A stretch of 64,000 bases of DNA from Pedobacter sp. (GCA_031119475.1 JAVHXV010000001.1:124001-188000); one strand, 5' to 3'; shown: positions 43,437-55,917, numbered from the stretch's first letter. Numbers and translations: made by a program. Notes: generated by a model from the letters alone, not told the origin.

Positions 43437-44718
43437 CGTATGTTAAGTTGCAAAAAAACCTTTTATCCAACGCACCTACGGCATCGGCCACGGCCTTGGT
43501 CATTACGATGATCACATCTTTGGTCGATTCGTTCTCTGTAAATTTTCCGACAACTTTGGCAAAAGCTGATCGATTGCTCATTGGGTTGGTAACCTTGATG
43601 ATGGTTCCCACTGCGGCGGTACGGTGCAATACCAGCATTTTTGTCGGATCTAAATCAGGGTCGGCAATCCAAACTGCAGTACCCTTTTCTTCCATTTGTA
43701 CCAATCCGTAAGAACTTGGAGAGCCCCTCAAAGCTGGGTCTTTAATGGTGTTGCCGTTGGACGTACCTTCTTCACCATCGGCCACAGCCACAGATTTTGG
43801 TCCTTTGATGATCAATTTTTGCCCTACAGTTACGTCATTGCCCGTAAAGTTGGCAGCTGTTTTAAGCTGAAAGGTAGTCATGTTATATTTCTTTGCAATA
43901 GAATAGATGGTTTCGCCAGGAGCAACAACGTGTTCGAAAGACCCGTCTGCAATCTGACTTCCCACAGGTGTGCTGACAGGAGGTTCTGTCTTTAGCGGAT
44001 TTTTAGGAGCGACAGGCTCAGGCACAGGGCTTTCAGCAGGTGTATCTGCAGTTGCAGGGATCTTAAGGAGCTGCCCGATCTGTAGGTTGTTGGAACGCAG
44101 GTTGTTCAGTTTCTTGATCTCGTCTACCGTTGTCCCATATTTTTCGGCGAGCAAATTCAAGTGTTCTTTGGCTTTCACCGTATGGGTAATGTACTGGCCA
44201 TCACTGCTGATGGTTGTTTTGGGATCGACTACAGTCTTGGTTGGTACAGGTTGCTCAACAGCAGGAGTTTGTGCGCTATTGGTGCCGACAGGTATTTTTA
44301 AAACCTGTCCGATCTGTAGGTTGATGGAATTCAATCCATTGATGCGCTTAATTTCGTTGACTGTCGTACCATAGCGCTCTGCTAACATGTTCAGGTTGTC
44401 TTTTGCCTTGATGCTATAATCAAATGTTCCTGCAGTAGCAGCTGCACTTGGTTCACTGATAAATGGAATGGCGGTAGGAACCTTAATGATGACACCGACA
44501 TGGAGCGGCTTGTTGTCGTTGAAAAGAATAACATCCTTATAATTAACATTGTATCTTCTGCCTATGGCATAATAGGTTTCTTTGGCTTCTACTTTATGGA
44601 CAATTAGCTTTTTGCCATTGTTGTTCTCCACACCGATCGAGTCGAGCCTGGAGTTGGCGAAACTTGTCCCAATAGTTAGTAAAAGTGCCGCGATTACAAG
44701 TATAAATGGTTTATGCAT
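43414..44718 (-). CDS. LysM repeat protein with C-terminal RlpA-like barrel
   Basis: A 434-residue exported protein starting at MHKPFILVIAALLL, with a signal peptide ending SFANS. Four LysM motifs are visible: VHKVEAKETYYAIGRRYNV, YSIKAKDNLNMLAERYGTT, HTVKAKEHLNLLAEKYGTT and HVVAPGETIYSIAKKYNMT, each ending in a K-I-P or I-I-K strand. Repeats two and three are close duplicates. The last 100 residues (GTAVWIADPDLDPTKMLVLHRTAAVGTIIKVTNPMSNRSAFAKVVG) look like a double-psi beta barrel. Probably a periplasmic peptidoglycan-binding protein. Confidence 0.85.
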   Translation of the reverse strand: MHKPFILVIAALLLTIGTSFANSRLDSIGVENNNGKKLIVHKVEAKETYYAIGRRYNVNYKDVILFNDNKPLHVGVIIKVPTAIPFISEPSAAATAGTFDYSIKAKDNLNMLAERYGTTVNEIKRINGLNSINLQIGQVLKIPVGTNSAQTPAVEQPVPTKTVVDPKTTISSDGQYITHTVKAKEHLNLLAEKYGTTVDEIKKLNNLRSNNLQIGQLLKIPATADTPAESPVPEPVAPKNPLKTEPPVSTPVGSQIADGSFEHVVAPGETIYSIAKKYNMTTFQLKTAANFTGNDVTVGQKLIIKGPKSVAVADGEEGTSNGNTIKDPALRGSPSSYGLVQMEEKGTAVWIADPDLDPTKMLVLHRTAAVGTIIKVTNPMSNRSAFAKVVGKFTENESTKDVIIVMTKAVADAVGALDKRFFCNLTYGAQENEQ

Positions 44719-44889
44719 TAAATGATTTCCGTTTTTTCGAAGCACAATTATACGAATAATATGCTTCAGGTAAATAACCTATTTACAACGAAGATATGAC
44801 AATTCTATTGTACGTAAATAAGGTCGGGCGTAAACCATTTGCGCTGTTTAATTGTTATTAGTTAAAATTTAACCATCAAAATTATTATC

Positions 44890-45369
44890 ATGGACGCAAA
44901 AGAAATTAGTTTAAATGAAAAGGAAGTAAAACCCGTTGTTGACCTGCTCAATAATTACCTGGCCAACTATCATATCCATTATCAAAAATTAAGGGGCTGC
45001 CATTGGAACATCAAAGGACAGAATTTCTTTACCCTGCACATCAAGTTCGAAGAACTGTATACGAATGCACAGGTAACCATTGATGAAATTGCCGAGCGCG
45101 TGCTGACCTTGGGAAAACCACCGCACAGCCGTTTTGCTGATTACATCAAAGAATCTGAAATCAAGGAAATCAACACCATTGGCATGGGTGATATCGATAT
45201 GGTGGAGGCCATTTTAGATGACATGGCCAAACTGATCGAACTTGAGCGCGAAGTAATGGAAGCATCGGAAGCTGCTGGAGACGATGGGACCAATGACATG
45301 GTGAACAAATTTATGCAGTTCAAAGAAAAAACTACCTGGATGTTGAGGTCTTTTGCAGGCAAGAAATAA
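44890..45369 (+). CDS. dps: Dps family ferritin-like protein
   Basis: A 159-residue DNA-protection protein from starved cells. The ferroxidase helix LRGCHWNIKGQNFFTLHIKFEELYTNAQVTIDEIAERVLTLG is diagnostic, with His and the D/E residues of the inter-subunit iron site. It oxidises Fe(II) with peroxide and may bind DNA. A TTTG at 44838-44841 with TAAAATTTA about 21 bp on is a weak promoter candidate. Confidence 0.93.
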   Translation: MDAKEISLNEKEVKPVVDLLNNYLANYHIHYQKLRGCHWNIKGQNFFTLHIKFEELYTNAQVTIDEIAERVLTLGKPPHSRFADYIKESEIKEINTIGMGDIDMVEAILDDMAKLIELEREVMEASEAAGDDGTNDMVNKFMQFKEKTTWMLRSFAGKK

Positions 45370-45377
45370 CCTTGGGG

Positions 45378-45397
45378 TGTCATCCCGAACGAAGAGA
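45378..45397 (+). repeat. Dispersed TCATCC-GCGAAG element, copy 4 (short)
   Basis: GTGTCATCCCGAACGAAGAG, 8 bp after the dps stop; the GGATCTCTG half is missing and heptads begin at once. Confidence 0.75.
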
Positions 45398-45546
45398 AGT
45401 ATCGAGTATCGAGTATCAAGTATCGAGTATCAAGTATCAAATATTAAGTATCGAATATTAAGTATCGAATATCAAGACACATTTGTCTTAAATTGATATT
45501 ATCTTGATACTTGATACTTTGTTCTTGTTACTTCATCTTATCTTTG
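45398..45546. repeat. Heptad dyad between dps and ubiD
   Basis: AGTATCG, AGTATCG, AGTATCA, AGTATCG, AGTATCA, AGTATCA, AATATTA, AGTATCG, AATATTA, AGTATCG, AATATCA (45398-45474), a short centre, then ATCTTGA, TACTTGA, TACTTTG, TTCTTGT, TACTTCA, TCTTATC in the opposite orientation up to the -7 box of the ubiD-type gene. Confidence 0.9.
45539..45546 (+). promoter_or_regulatory. -7 promoter element before the UbiD-type gene
   Basis: TATCTTTG four bases before the ATG; a TTTG at 45518-45521 lies 17 bp upstream, slightly short of the usual spacing. Both boxes are part of the heptad array. Confidence 0.45.
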
Positions 45547-45550
45547 TCCA

Positions 45551-47386
45551 ATGGGATACAAAAGTCTGGCCGATTGCATTGCTGATCTTGAAAAACATGG
45601 GCACCTCATCCGTATTAAAGAACAGGTAGATCCATATTTGGAAATGGCCGCTATCCACATGCGGGTTTATGAAAAGCAGGGACCCGCATTGCTATTTGAA
45701 AAGGTAAAGGGAAGCCCCTTCAAGGCTATATCCAATCTCTTTGGCACATTGGAACGGGCCAAATTTATGTTCAGGGACAGTTTGGCCAATGTAGCGCAAC
45801 TGGTTGCGCTCCGTTCTGACCCCATCAAAGCCTTAAAAAATCCCATTCGACATGCAGGAGCTGCACTTACGGCCTTATCGGCCCTGCCAATGAAACAATC
45901 TTTATTTAAACAGACATTTCAGCGGACGAACATCGGCAGTTTGCCACAAATCGTAAACTGGCCCATGGATGGCGGCCCATTCATTACCATGCCCCAGGTC
46001 TTTACAGAAGATATAGACCGGCCAGGGGTAATGAATGCCAACTTGGGGATGTACCGCATACAGCTCGCCGGGAATGCGTATATCCAAGATGAGGAAATCG
46101 GACTGCATTATCAGATCCATCGCGGAATTGGCGTGCACCAGACAAAGGCCAATGCAAAAGGTCTTCCGCTTAAGGTAAGCATCTTTGTAGGAGGCCCACC
46201 ATCCCATCCGTTGGCTGCGGTGATGCCTTTGCCTGAAGGTCTTTCTGAACTCACCTTTGCTGGCGCGCTTGGCAATCGCCGTTTCAGGTATTTTTATGAC
46301 GATGAAGGTTTTTGCATTTCCGCCGATGCGGACTTTGTAATTACCGGAACAGTATATCCACAAGAAAATAAACCTGAAGGCCCTTTTGGCGATCATCTGG
46401 GATATTATAGCCTTACACATCCTTTCCCATTGATGAAAGTCCACAACGTCTACCATAAAAAGGATGCCATTTGGTCGTTTACGGTAGTAGGCCGGCCACC
46501 ACAGGAAGATACCAGCTTTGGTGCATTGATCCATGAACTTACCGGAGCGGCAATACCACAGGAAATTGCCGGATTAAAGGAAGTTAATGCCGTTGATGCC
46601 GCAGGTGTTCACCCTTTGTTGTTTGCCATTGGAAGCGAACGCTATACGCCATACCTTGCCGGACGCAAGCCGCAGGAAATCTTGACCATTGCCAATCACA
46701 TTCTAGGGAAAAACCAATTAAGCTTGGCCAAATACTTGTTTATTGCGGCCAAAGAAGATGATGAATCATTGAAAACTACGGATATCGAAGCTTTCCTGAA
46801 ACATATTTTGGAAAGAATTGACCTGACGAGTGATCTCCATTTCCACACGCATACGACAATTGATACCTTGGATTATTCAGGAGACGGATTAAATGCGGGA
46901 TCTAAAGTGGTGTTTGCAGCGGCCGGAGAGATCAAAAGAAACTTGTCGGCTTCGGTTCCAACAGGGCTTAACCTCCCTGCAAGGTTTAAGGATCCGAAAA
47001 TGGCGATACCTGGTGTGATGGTACTGCAATATGATCCTTACACCAACGCAGAAAAAACCGCTTACGAAATTGGATTGTTGGAAGAATTTAATCCATCTGT
47101 TGACTTTTCTGGAATACCTTTGATCGTACTGGCTGATGATTCGGCATTTACAGCAGCCAATATCGATAACCTGGTGTGGGTGGCGTTTACAAGAAGTAAT
47201 CCTGCTGCTGATGTATTTGGTTTTGAAAGCAGCACGCATCATAAACATTGGGGCTGCAAGGGGCCTTTGCTCATCGATGCAAGGAAAAAACCACACCATG
47301 CACCCGAATTGATCAAAGACCCAGCGGTAGAAAAAAGGGTAGATGGACTGGGCCAAAAGGGCGGGTCGCTGTATGGAATAATCTAA
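45551..47386 (+). CDS. UbiD family decarboxylase
   Basis: A 611-residue prenyl-FMN-dependent decarboxylase, longer than E. coli UbiD (497), as is common for the menaquinone-associated type in Bacteroidota. DCIADLEKHGHLIRIKEQVDPYLEMAAI is the N-terminal domain; NLGMYRIQLAGNAYIQDEEIGLHYQIHRGIGVH and FGDHLGYYSLTHPFPLMKVHNVYHKKDAIW, containing the catalytic Glu region (PEGPFGDH), follow. It needs the UbiX product encoded at 38418. Substrate is probably a menaquinone or aromatic-acid intermediate. Confidence 0.9.
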   Translation: MGYKSLADCIADLEKHGHLIRIKEQVDPYLEMAAIHMRVYEKQGPALLFEKVKGSPFKAISNLFGTLERAKFMFRDSLANVAQLVALRSDPIKALKNPIRHAGAALTALSALPMKQSLFKQTFQRTNIGSLPQIVNWPMDGGPFITMPQVFTEDIDRPGVMNANLGMYRIQLAGNAYIQDEEIGLHYQIHRGIGVHQTKANAKGLPLKVSIFVGGPPSHPLAAVMPLPEGLSELTFAGALGNRRFRYFYDDEGFCISADADFVITGTVYPQENKPEGPFGDHLGYYSLTHPFPLMKVHNVYHKKDAIWSFTVVGRPPQEDTSFGALIHELTGAAIPQEIAGLKEVNAVDAAGVHPLLFAIGSERYTPYLAGRKPQEILTIANHILGKNQLSLAKYLFIAAKEDDESLKTTDIEAFLKHILERIDLTSDLHFHTHTTIDTLDYSGDGLNAGSKVVFAAAGEIKRNLSASVPTGLNLPARFKDPKMAIPGVMVLQYDPYTNAEKTAYEIGLLEEFNPSVDFSGIPLIVLADDSAFTAANIDNLVWVAFTRSNPAADVFGFESSTHHKHWGCKGPLLIDARKKPHHAPELIKDPAVEKRVDGLGQKGGSLYGII

Positions 47387-47441
47387 CACCCGAAGGTCTC
47401 GCATTGCCAAAACATTTATGCATTAATTTCGTTTGTACGTC

Positions 47442-47897
47442 ATGACACCGACCACTACTCCCAATCCAGCATATCGCTATTTGATTAATCCTGATCTTTC
47501 AACTGTAGACTGGGAGTATGTTGTTTCTTTATTTTATAAAATCAACTGGAGGCGTCGCGAACCCAAGGAAATAAAAGCAGCCTTTAGGAATAGTACCACG
47601 ACCATTTTTATATATGAGGAAGATCGAATCATTGCATTTGGTAGGGTAGTGGGTGATGGGAGGTATTACGCCCTGCTGGCAGATATCGTAGTAGATCCCG
47701 ATTTCCAGGGGCATGGACTTGGGAAATACCTGGTCACCACGCTCAATAATCAACTTGTGGATTACCACTTTGTGAACCTGAGTGCAGCACCAGGCGCCGA
47801 TCAATTTTATAAAAGTTTGGGCTGGAAGAAACAGACCACTGCCTTTATTTGGCCACAGGGCCCAAAACAATTGCGCCAACACTGTGAACCTGATTAG
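47442..47897 (+). CDS. GNAT family N-acetyltransferase
   Basis: A 151-residue acetyltransferase from the ATG at 47442; an in-frame TTG nine bases upstream is less likely. VGDGRYYALLADIVVDPDFQGHGLGKYLVTTL contains the acetyl-CoA site (Q/R-x-x-G-x-G/A) and SAAPGADQFYKSLGWKKQ the C-terminal part. Substrate unknown. The AG of its TAG stop is the first AG of the following array. Confidence 0.82.
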   Translation: MTPTTTPNPAYRYLINPDLSTVDWEYVVSLFYKINWRRREPKEIKAAFRNSTTTIFIYEEDRIIAFGRVVGDGRYYALLADIVVDPDFQGHGLGKYLVTTLNNQLVDYHFVNLSAAPGADQFYKSLGWKKQTTAFIWPQGPKQLRQHCEPD

Positions 47898-47975
47898 TTT
47901 ACAGTTTACAGTTTTCAGTTTTCAGTTAATTTATTGCGTAACCATAACTATCAACTACGAACTATCAACTACAAA

Positions 47976-47990
<15 letters not shown>
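47896..47990. repeat. Heptad dyad between two convergent genes
   Basis: AGTTTAC, AGTTTAC, AGTTTTC, AGTTTTC, AGTTAAT (47896-47930) read out from the GNAT stop. On the minus strand AGTTTGT, AGTTGAT, AGTTCGT, AGTTGAT, AGTTATG read out from the TAG stop of the metallophosphoesterase (47976 down to about 47940). Each array starts with the AG of its own stop codon. Confidence 0.92.
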
Positions 47991-51389
<3,399 letters not shown>

Positions 51390-51395
51390 GTCTCT

Positions 51396-51442
51396 TTTTT
51401 TATCAAATTAGCTGAACCAATTTCAGCTAATTTGATAAAAAA
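51396..51442. repeat. 21-bp perfect inverted repeat after guaB
   Basis: Left arm 51396-51416 (six Ts, ATCAAATTAGCTGAA), 5-base loop, right arm 51422-51442. It lies 7 bp after the guaB stop. It may act as a transcript end, but the T run is on the 5' side, not after the stem, so it is not a standard terminator. The core resembles the AATTAGCTGA words at 26440 and 41481. Confidence 0.85.
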
Positions 51443-51531
51443 TTTGCGATTGGCCTTTTTTAAAATATATTTGTCTACTTAATCTATAGACTTTATATAT
51501 TTATCCTTCATTTTTACTTTAAACTCCTTTT

Positions 51532-54117
51532 ATGAAAGTACGATTTACACGCCTTTTAACATTCCTATTATTCGTTATTAGCTTTCCTACCTTTGCCCAG
51601 CAAGCCCTAACGGGGATGGTAAAGCAAAGTAACGGCACGCCCATCCCGAGAGCAACTGTAAAAATCCGCGGAACTAAAATTGTTACCATTGCCGACTCGA
51701 TTGGCCAATTTACCATTGGCACTGTTCCTGAAACACCATTTTTTCTTCAGGTGAGTTCTGTAGGCTATAAGCCGCAAGATTTTCAGGTCTTGAAAGTTCA
51801 GGATACGCCATTGGAATTGATTTTAGTAGAGGAGGCCTTGCTGGATGAAATTGTAGTCACTTCACGTCGACGATCTGAAGTCTTGCAGGATGTGCCCATC
51901 CCGATTACGGTAATTGGAGGACAGGCCGCTGAAAATGCAGGCGCCTATAACGTGAACAGGTTGAAAGAACTTGTCCCTTCGGTGCAGCTCTATGCCTCAA
52001 ATGCACGGAATACCACTTTAAATATCAGGGGTTTAGGATCAACATTTGGATTGACCAATGACGGGATTGATCCCGGTGTAGGCTTTTATGTGGATGGCGT
52101 TTATCAGGCCCGCCCTGCCGCAACCTCAACTGATTTTCTGGATATCGAAAGGATCGAGATCCTTCGCGGGCCACAAGGTACACTGTTTGGCAAAAATACC
52201 ACTTCGGGAGCTTTCAACATTACCACAACAAAACCAACACAAATCCCTACCACCAAAGCTGAACTGAGTGTAGGAAATTATAATTTTATCCAGGCAAAAA
52301 CCTCAATTTCTGGAGGTATTGCCAAAAATCTGGCTGCTAAACTGGCCATTTCAGGCACACAGCGTGATGGCACCATCTATAATACCAGGGAAGAACGTAA
52401 GTATAGCGGCCAGAATAATCTTGGATTTAAGGGACAGCTTTATTTTACGCCTTCAGACAACCTTCAGGTATTGTTAACGGGCGATGTCAGCATCCAGCAT
52501 CCGGCAGGTTATCCATTGGTGGTTGCCGGCGTAACAGCGACAGAAAGAAGTGCCTACCGCCAGTATGCCAGAATTGTGGGCGATCTGGGCTATCAACAGC
52601 CCAAAGTCAATCCTTTTTCAAGAGAAATCAGTACCAATACCCCCTGGAAGCAGAACCAGTCTATTGGTGGCATCGCCCTGAACCTTGATTATAAGATCGG
52701 AAAAGGAACGCTGACATCGACCACAGCTTGGAGATTCTGGAATTGGGATCCTACAAATGACCGCGATTTTACGGAATTGGCAGCATTGACCAAATCGCAG
52801 GGAAATTCACGTCACGACCAATATTCCCAGGAAGTGAGGTATGCAGGTAACATCAACGACAGGCTGAGTGGTGTAGTGGGTGTGTTTTTTCTCGCCCAAA
52901 ATCTAAAAGGGTTAAACCAGACCGAGGAAGTTGGCAAAGACCAATGGAGATTTGTGCAGACCGCAAATACGGGTACACAGGCTTTATATTCGACCCCAGG
53001 TCTTTTAGATGGCTTTGGGATCAAAACAAATTCTGCGATCAAATCTTTAAGTACGGCCATATTTGCACAGGTCGACTGGGAAATCTTGAAATACCTGCAC
53101 GTGCTGCCAGGACTTAGGTTTACCTACGATAAAAAAGATGTCGACTATAGCCGGGTAACATATGGTGGATTACAGACAACAGATCCGACTTTATTGGCGC
53201 TAAAAGCAGCCGTATATGCCAATCAGCAATTCGTAACCAATACCGATAACAACAACCTATCGGGAAACCTTACCGTTTCCTATCGTCCTACATCAAAGCT
53301 GAACGTATTTGGAACTTTTTCTACAGCCTACAAACCTGTTGGCGTAAATGTTGGCGGATTGCCGACCACAGCTACTGGGGAGGCCGATCTTACTGTGGCC
53401 GTAGTGAAACCGGAGTATGTGGAACACTATGAACTTGGTGCCAAAACCAGACCACTTAAGGGATTGCTGTTCAACCTTACAGGATTTTTAACTGATATTG
53501 ATGATTACCAGACGAATGTGCAGTCGCCACAATTGGGCGTAAACAGGGGCTATCTGGCCAATGCCGAAAAAGTGAGGGTAAAAGGTCTGGAAGTTGATGG
53601 AAGCTACCAATTGGAGCGCTTTTTAACGCTGAACGCTGCATTTGCCTATCTTGATGGAAAGTATGTGAAATTTACCAACGCACCTTTGCCCCTTGAAGAA
53701 ACCGGCCATACAGAGGTCATTAATGGTACGGCTACACAGATCGCATTTAAAGACGCTTCTGGGGGAAGATTGCCTGGCATATCCAAATGGAATATATCTG
53801 GGGGAGCAGAATTTAGCCTGCCCGGCAAGCTGACCAGTAATGTTGGAAGGTATTTTATGGCCAGCGATATATCCTATCGTTCATCATATTCTTCCAATCC
53901 GACCCCGTCCAATGTTTTAAATGTTGATGGTTATGCGCTGGTCAATGCCAGGATTGGCTTCAAGGGCGAAAAAGTGTCCATCTTTGCCTGGAGTAGGAAC
54001 ATTACCGATAAAAATTACTACGAACAATTGCAGGCAGCCTCTGGTAATTCTGGCCTGTATGCAGGCGTACTCGGTGATCCAAGAACTTATGGGATAACGT
54101 TGAGGTACAATTTTTAG
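51532..54117 (+). CDS. TonB-dependent receptor
   Basis: An 861-residue outer-membrane receptor. Signal peptide ends TFAQ (23); a carboxypeptidase-like regulatory domain follows (LTGMVKQSNGTPIPRATVKIRGT, about 26-105), then the plug (DEIVVTSRRRSEVLQDVPIPITVIGGQAAENAGAYNVNRLKELVPSVQLYAS, ERIEILRGPQGTLFGKNTTSGAFNI), and a barrel ending TYGITLRYNF. No SusD gene follows, so it is not of the SusC type; the plug resembles receptors for siderophores or small organic ligands. Its stop TAG provides the first AG of a heptad array. Confidence 0.9.
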   Translation: MKVRFTRLLTFLLFVISFPTFAQQALTGMVKQSNGTPIPRATVKIRGTKIVTIADSIGQFTIGTVPETPFFLQVSSVGYKPQDFQVLKVQDTPLELILVEEALLDEIVVTSRRRSEVLQDVPIPITVIGGQAAENAGAYNVNRLKELVPSVQLYASNARNTTLNIRGLGSTFGLTNDGIDPGVGFYVDGVYQARPAATSTDFLDIERIEILRGPQGTLFGKNTTSGAFNITTTKPTQIPTTKAELSVGNYNFIQAKTSISGGIAKNLAAKLAISGTQRDGTIYNTREERKYSGQNNLGFKGQLYFTPSDNLQVLLTGDVSIQHPAGYPLVVAGVTATERSAYRQYARIVGDLGYQQPKVNPFSREISTNTPWKQNQSIGGIALNLDYKIGKGTLTSTTAWRFWNWDPTNDRDFTELAALTKSQGNSRHDQYSQEVRYAGNINDRLSGVVGVFFLAQNLKGLNQTEEVGKDQWRFVQTANTGTQALYSTPGLLDGFGIKTNSAIKSLSTAIFAQVDWEILKYLHVLPGLRFTYDKKDVDYSRVTYGGLQTTDPTLLALKAAVYANQQFVTNTDNNNLSGNLTVSYRPTSKLNVFGTFSTAYKPVGVNVGGLPTTATGEADLTVAVVKPEYVEHYELGAKTRPLKGLLFNLTGFLTDIDDYQTNVQSPQLGVNRGYLANAEKVRVKGLEVDGSYQLERFLTLNAAFAYLDGKYVKFTNAPLPLEETGHTEVINGTATQIAFKDASGGRLPGISKWNISGGAEFSLPGKLTSNVGRYFMASDISYRSSYSSNPTPSNVLNVDGYALVNARIGFKGEKVSIFAWSRNITDKNYYEQLQAASGNSGLYAGVLGDPRTYGITLRYNF

Positions 54118-54199
54118 AGCAAGGAGCAAAGAACATAGAGCAAGGAGCAAAGAACATAGAGCAAAGATAAAAGACAATAGAGCAGGGTCAGAGCCCAAT
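54116..54199 (+). repeat. Heptad array (AGAGCAA type) with a 21-bp exact duplication
   Basis: AGAGCAA, GGAGCAA, AGAACAT, AGAGCAA, GGAGCAA, AGAACAT, AGAGCAA, AGATAAA, AGACAAT, AGAGCAG, GGTCAGA. The three-unit block AGAGCAA-GGAGCAA-AGAACAT is repeated exactly. Starts inside the TAG stop of the TonB receptor gene. Confidence 0.92.
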
Positions 54200-54230
54200 T
54201 GTCATCCCGAACAAAGTGAGTGACCTCTGT
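54200..54230 (+). repeat. Dispersed TCATCC-GCGAAG element, copy 5
   Basis: GTCATCCCGAACAAAGTGAG, then TGACCTCTG. Here it follows rather than precedes the AG heptads. Confidence 0.75.
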
Positions 54231-54233
54231 AGC

Positions 54234-54282
54234 AACTAAGAACTAAGAACTATAAACTACAAACTATCAACTATAGACACCC
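54234..54282 (-). repeat. Heptad array (AACTAAG/AACTATC type) before the LOG gene
   Basis: AACTAAG, AACTAAG, AACTATA, AACTACA, AACTATC, AACTATA, GACACCC in register; on the minus strand AGTTCTT/AGTTTAT, so CT orientation ahead of a start codon. Confidence 0.88.
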
Positions 54283-54317
54283 CAAAATCCTTACCTTTAC
54301 GCACAAACGAATTCAAC

Positions 54318-54902
54318 ATGAAATCTATCTGTGTATATTGTGGGGCCAATTTTAATGGTGATCCATTGCTTAAAACGGCCATCGAATCGCTTGCCGAAAC
54401 GATGGCCTCGCAAAAGATAGAACTGGTATATGGTGGCGGAAGCGTAGGCGTAATGGGTGTAATGGCTGATGAAATGCTCAAACGCGATGGACTGGTAACT
54501 GGTGTAATCCCACAATTTTTGATGGATAAGGAGGTTGGGCATACCGGAATTACCCAGATGATCGTAACAGAAAATATGCACCAGCGCAAACAGAAGATGG
54601 CCGATATTGCAGATGGCTTCCTTATTTTGCCGGGCGGATTTGGTACGTTGGAAGAATTTTTTGAAGTACTGACCTGGCTACAGCTCGGGCTGCACAATAA
54701 GCCCATAGGCGTACTCAACGTCAGCGGGTTTTACGATCCCTTATTCGCCCAAATGGACCTCATGGTCGAACATCGTTTCCTCAAAAAAACCAATAGGGAC
54801 CTGGTCTTTAACGAAACCGATCCAGCTCTGCTCGTTTCTAAAATGAAAAATTTTAGCGCAACCCCCGACGAAGTCTGGTTCAGGGATAGAAACCTAAGCT
54901 AA
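54318..54902 (+). CDS. LOG family protein (TIGR00730)
   Basis: A 194-residue Rossmann-like protein. VYGGGSVGVMGVMADEMLKRDGLVTGVIPQFL and the PGGFGTLEEFFEVLTWLQLG motif (PGGxGTxxE) define the LOG family, which cleaves cytokinin-type or AMP N-glycosidic bonds in characterised members. The bacterial role is nucleotide salvage or unknown. A near-consensus -7 box TACCTTTA is at 54292-54299. Confidence 0.9.
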   Translation: MKSICVYCGANFNGDPLLKTAIESLAETMASQKIELVYGGGSVGVMGVMADEMLKRDGLVTGVIPQFLMDKEVGHTGITQMIVTENMHQRKQKMADIADGFLILPGGFGTLEEFFEVLTWLQLGLHNKPIGVLNVSGFYDPLFAQMDLMVEHRFLKKTNRDLVFNETDPALLVSKMKNFSATPDEVWFRDRNLS

Positions 54903-54919
54903 TTATCATGCCAGGTAGA

Positions 54920-54952
54920 ATTGTCATCCTGAGCGAAGCAAGGGATCTCTGG
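54920..54952 (+). repeat. Dispersed TCATCC-GCGAAG element, copy 6
   Basis: TTGTCATCCTGAGCGAAGCA then AGGGATCTCTGG, 18 bp after the LOG stop, same orientation. Confidence 0.85.
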
Positions 54953-54975
54953 ATACCTATCAGATGAAAATATCA

Positions 54976-55680
54976 TTAAAGAAACTCATCCTTTCGAATT
55001 TCCCATGTCCAGGGTTTCTTGAAGGTTGAAAATGTTCTTAAATTGCCAAAATATAGGGGAGCAGTGGTAGTCTTGTTCGAATTTTCAGTGTGGAGGTTTC
55101 CAATCGTTTCCTTTACTTCCTTGGTCAGAAAATTATAATCCTTTTCATCTACCTCTCCAGAGGCATTGTGATAATAACTGTTTTTGGCCGCAATCAATGT
55201 CCATTGTTGATGGAGCAGCCTAAATTGATAATCTAATTTCCATCGCCAATTGCTGCCGCCCCTAAAACTTAAGGTCAAAATGTTGTTGCTGATTGCCAAT
55301 CCTTCGTAAGGGTCGCCATAAATCCCGCCTTCCTTATCGCGCAGCATAAAATCATTGTTCTGCATCGCGAAATCATAGGTCTTCTTTCTCTTAAAGTAAA
55401 TGGCCAAGATCCTGGGTTTCTGGATTTCTTTGATGATCTCGGTATCTGCATCACCATAAGCCCTCATCTCCGCTACAGCGCTATTGAACTCTAAAACAAG
55501 CGCTAGGTCTGGTAATCCATCAGCATTCAGATCACCACGGGCCGTATCGATGGCCTTCCAATTGGATGGAACCAGTCCCGAAATGGCAGAGCCCCGTAAG
55601 GGAAGCTTCGGAAATTCAAACTTTTGGGCCTTGGACCGTAAACTTGAACAAAAGAGCAATAGAATAATTAGGTAGCGCAT
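54976..55680 (-). CDS. Exported protein of unknown function with an FG-GAP-like motif
   Basis: A 234-residue protein starting at MRYLIILLLFCSS, signal peptide ending SKAQ. Its one recognisable feature is DTARGDLNADGLPDLALVLEF (about 45-65), a calcium-type DxNxDGxxD loop as in FG-GAP/VCBS repeats. No catalytic motif is seen. The lipoprotein at 62893 carries the same motif (DLDNDGNPELYIQY), so both may belong to one loose Bacteroidota family. Convergent with the LOG gene. Confidence 0.7.
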   Translation of the reverse strand: MRYLIILLLFCSSLRSKAQKFEFPKLPLRGSAISGLVPSNWKAIDTARGDLNADGLPDLALVLEFNSAVAEMRAYGDADTEIIKEIQKPRILAIYFKRKKTYDFAMQNNDFMLRDKEGGIYGDPYEGLAISNNILTLSFRGGSNWRWKLDYQFRLLHQQWTLIAAKNSYYHNASGEVDEKDYNFLTKEVKETIGNLHTENSNKTTTAPLYFGNLRTFSTFKKPWTWEIRKDEFL

Positions 55681-55709
55681 TTTCACTTGAACGTTGAAAA
55701 TCACATTAA

Positions 55710-55740
55710 ATTGTCATCCTGAACGAAGTGAGGGATCTCT
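55710..55740 (+). repeat. Dispersed TCATCC-GCGAAG element, copy 7
   Basis: TTGTCATCCTGAACGAAGTG then AGGGATCTCTG. This copy lies in a divergent gap, so unlike the others it follows no stop codon. Confidence 0.85.
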
Positions 55741-55745
55741 GAATA

Positions 55746-55787
55746 AGTATCAAGTATCAAGATAAAAGATAATAGACAAAAGATTAA
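55746..55787 (+). repeat. Heptad array (AGTATCA to AGATAAA)
   Basis: AGTATCA, AGTATCA, AGATAAA, AGATAAT, AGACAAA, AGATTAA in register, 5 bp after copy 7 of the dispersed element. Confidence 0.87.
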
Positions 55788-55817
55788 GGAAGCCAGATCT
55801 ATAACTAATCTAACCAT

Positions 55818-55890
55818 ACAATCTGTGTAATCCTTTACAATCTGTGTAATCATTTAAAAAATCTGTGCAATCAAAAATAACATTGTAATC
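55818..55890. repeat. About 19-bp tandem repeat with AATCTGTGTAATC
   Basis: Three units at spacing of about 19-20 bp: CAATCTGTGTAATCCTTTA, CAATCTGTGTAATCATTTA, AAAATCTGTGCAATC, then a decayed ATTGTAATCC. The same word occurs at 34760-34774. Confidence 0.8.
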
Positions 55891-55917
55891 CATTAAAATA
55901 TCGGCTAACTTGCTCAT

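Noticed and set aside
45398..45546. Possible CRISPR array
   Set aside because: The unit is 7 bp with no spacers, and no cas genes are present.
51395..51450. Standard intrinsic terminator after guaB
   Set aside because: The stem is perfect but no T tract follows the 3' arm on the plus strand, so I list it as an inverted repeat.
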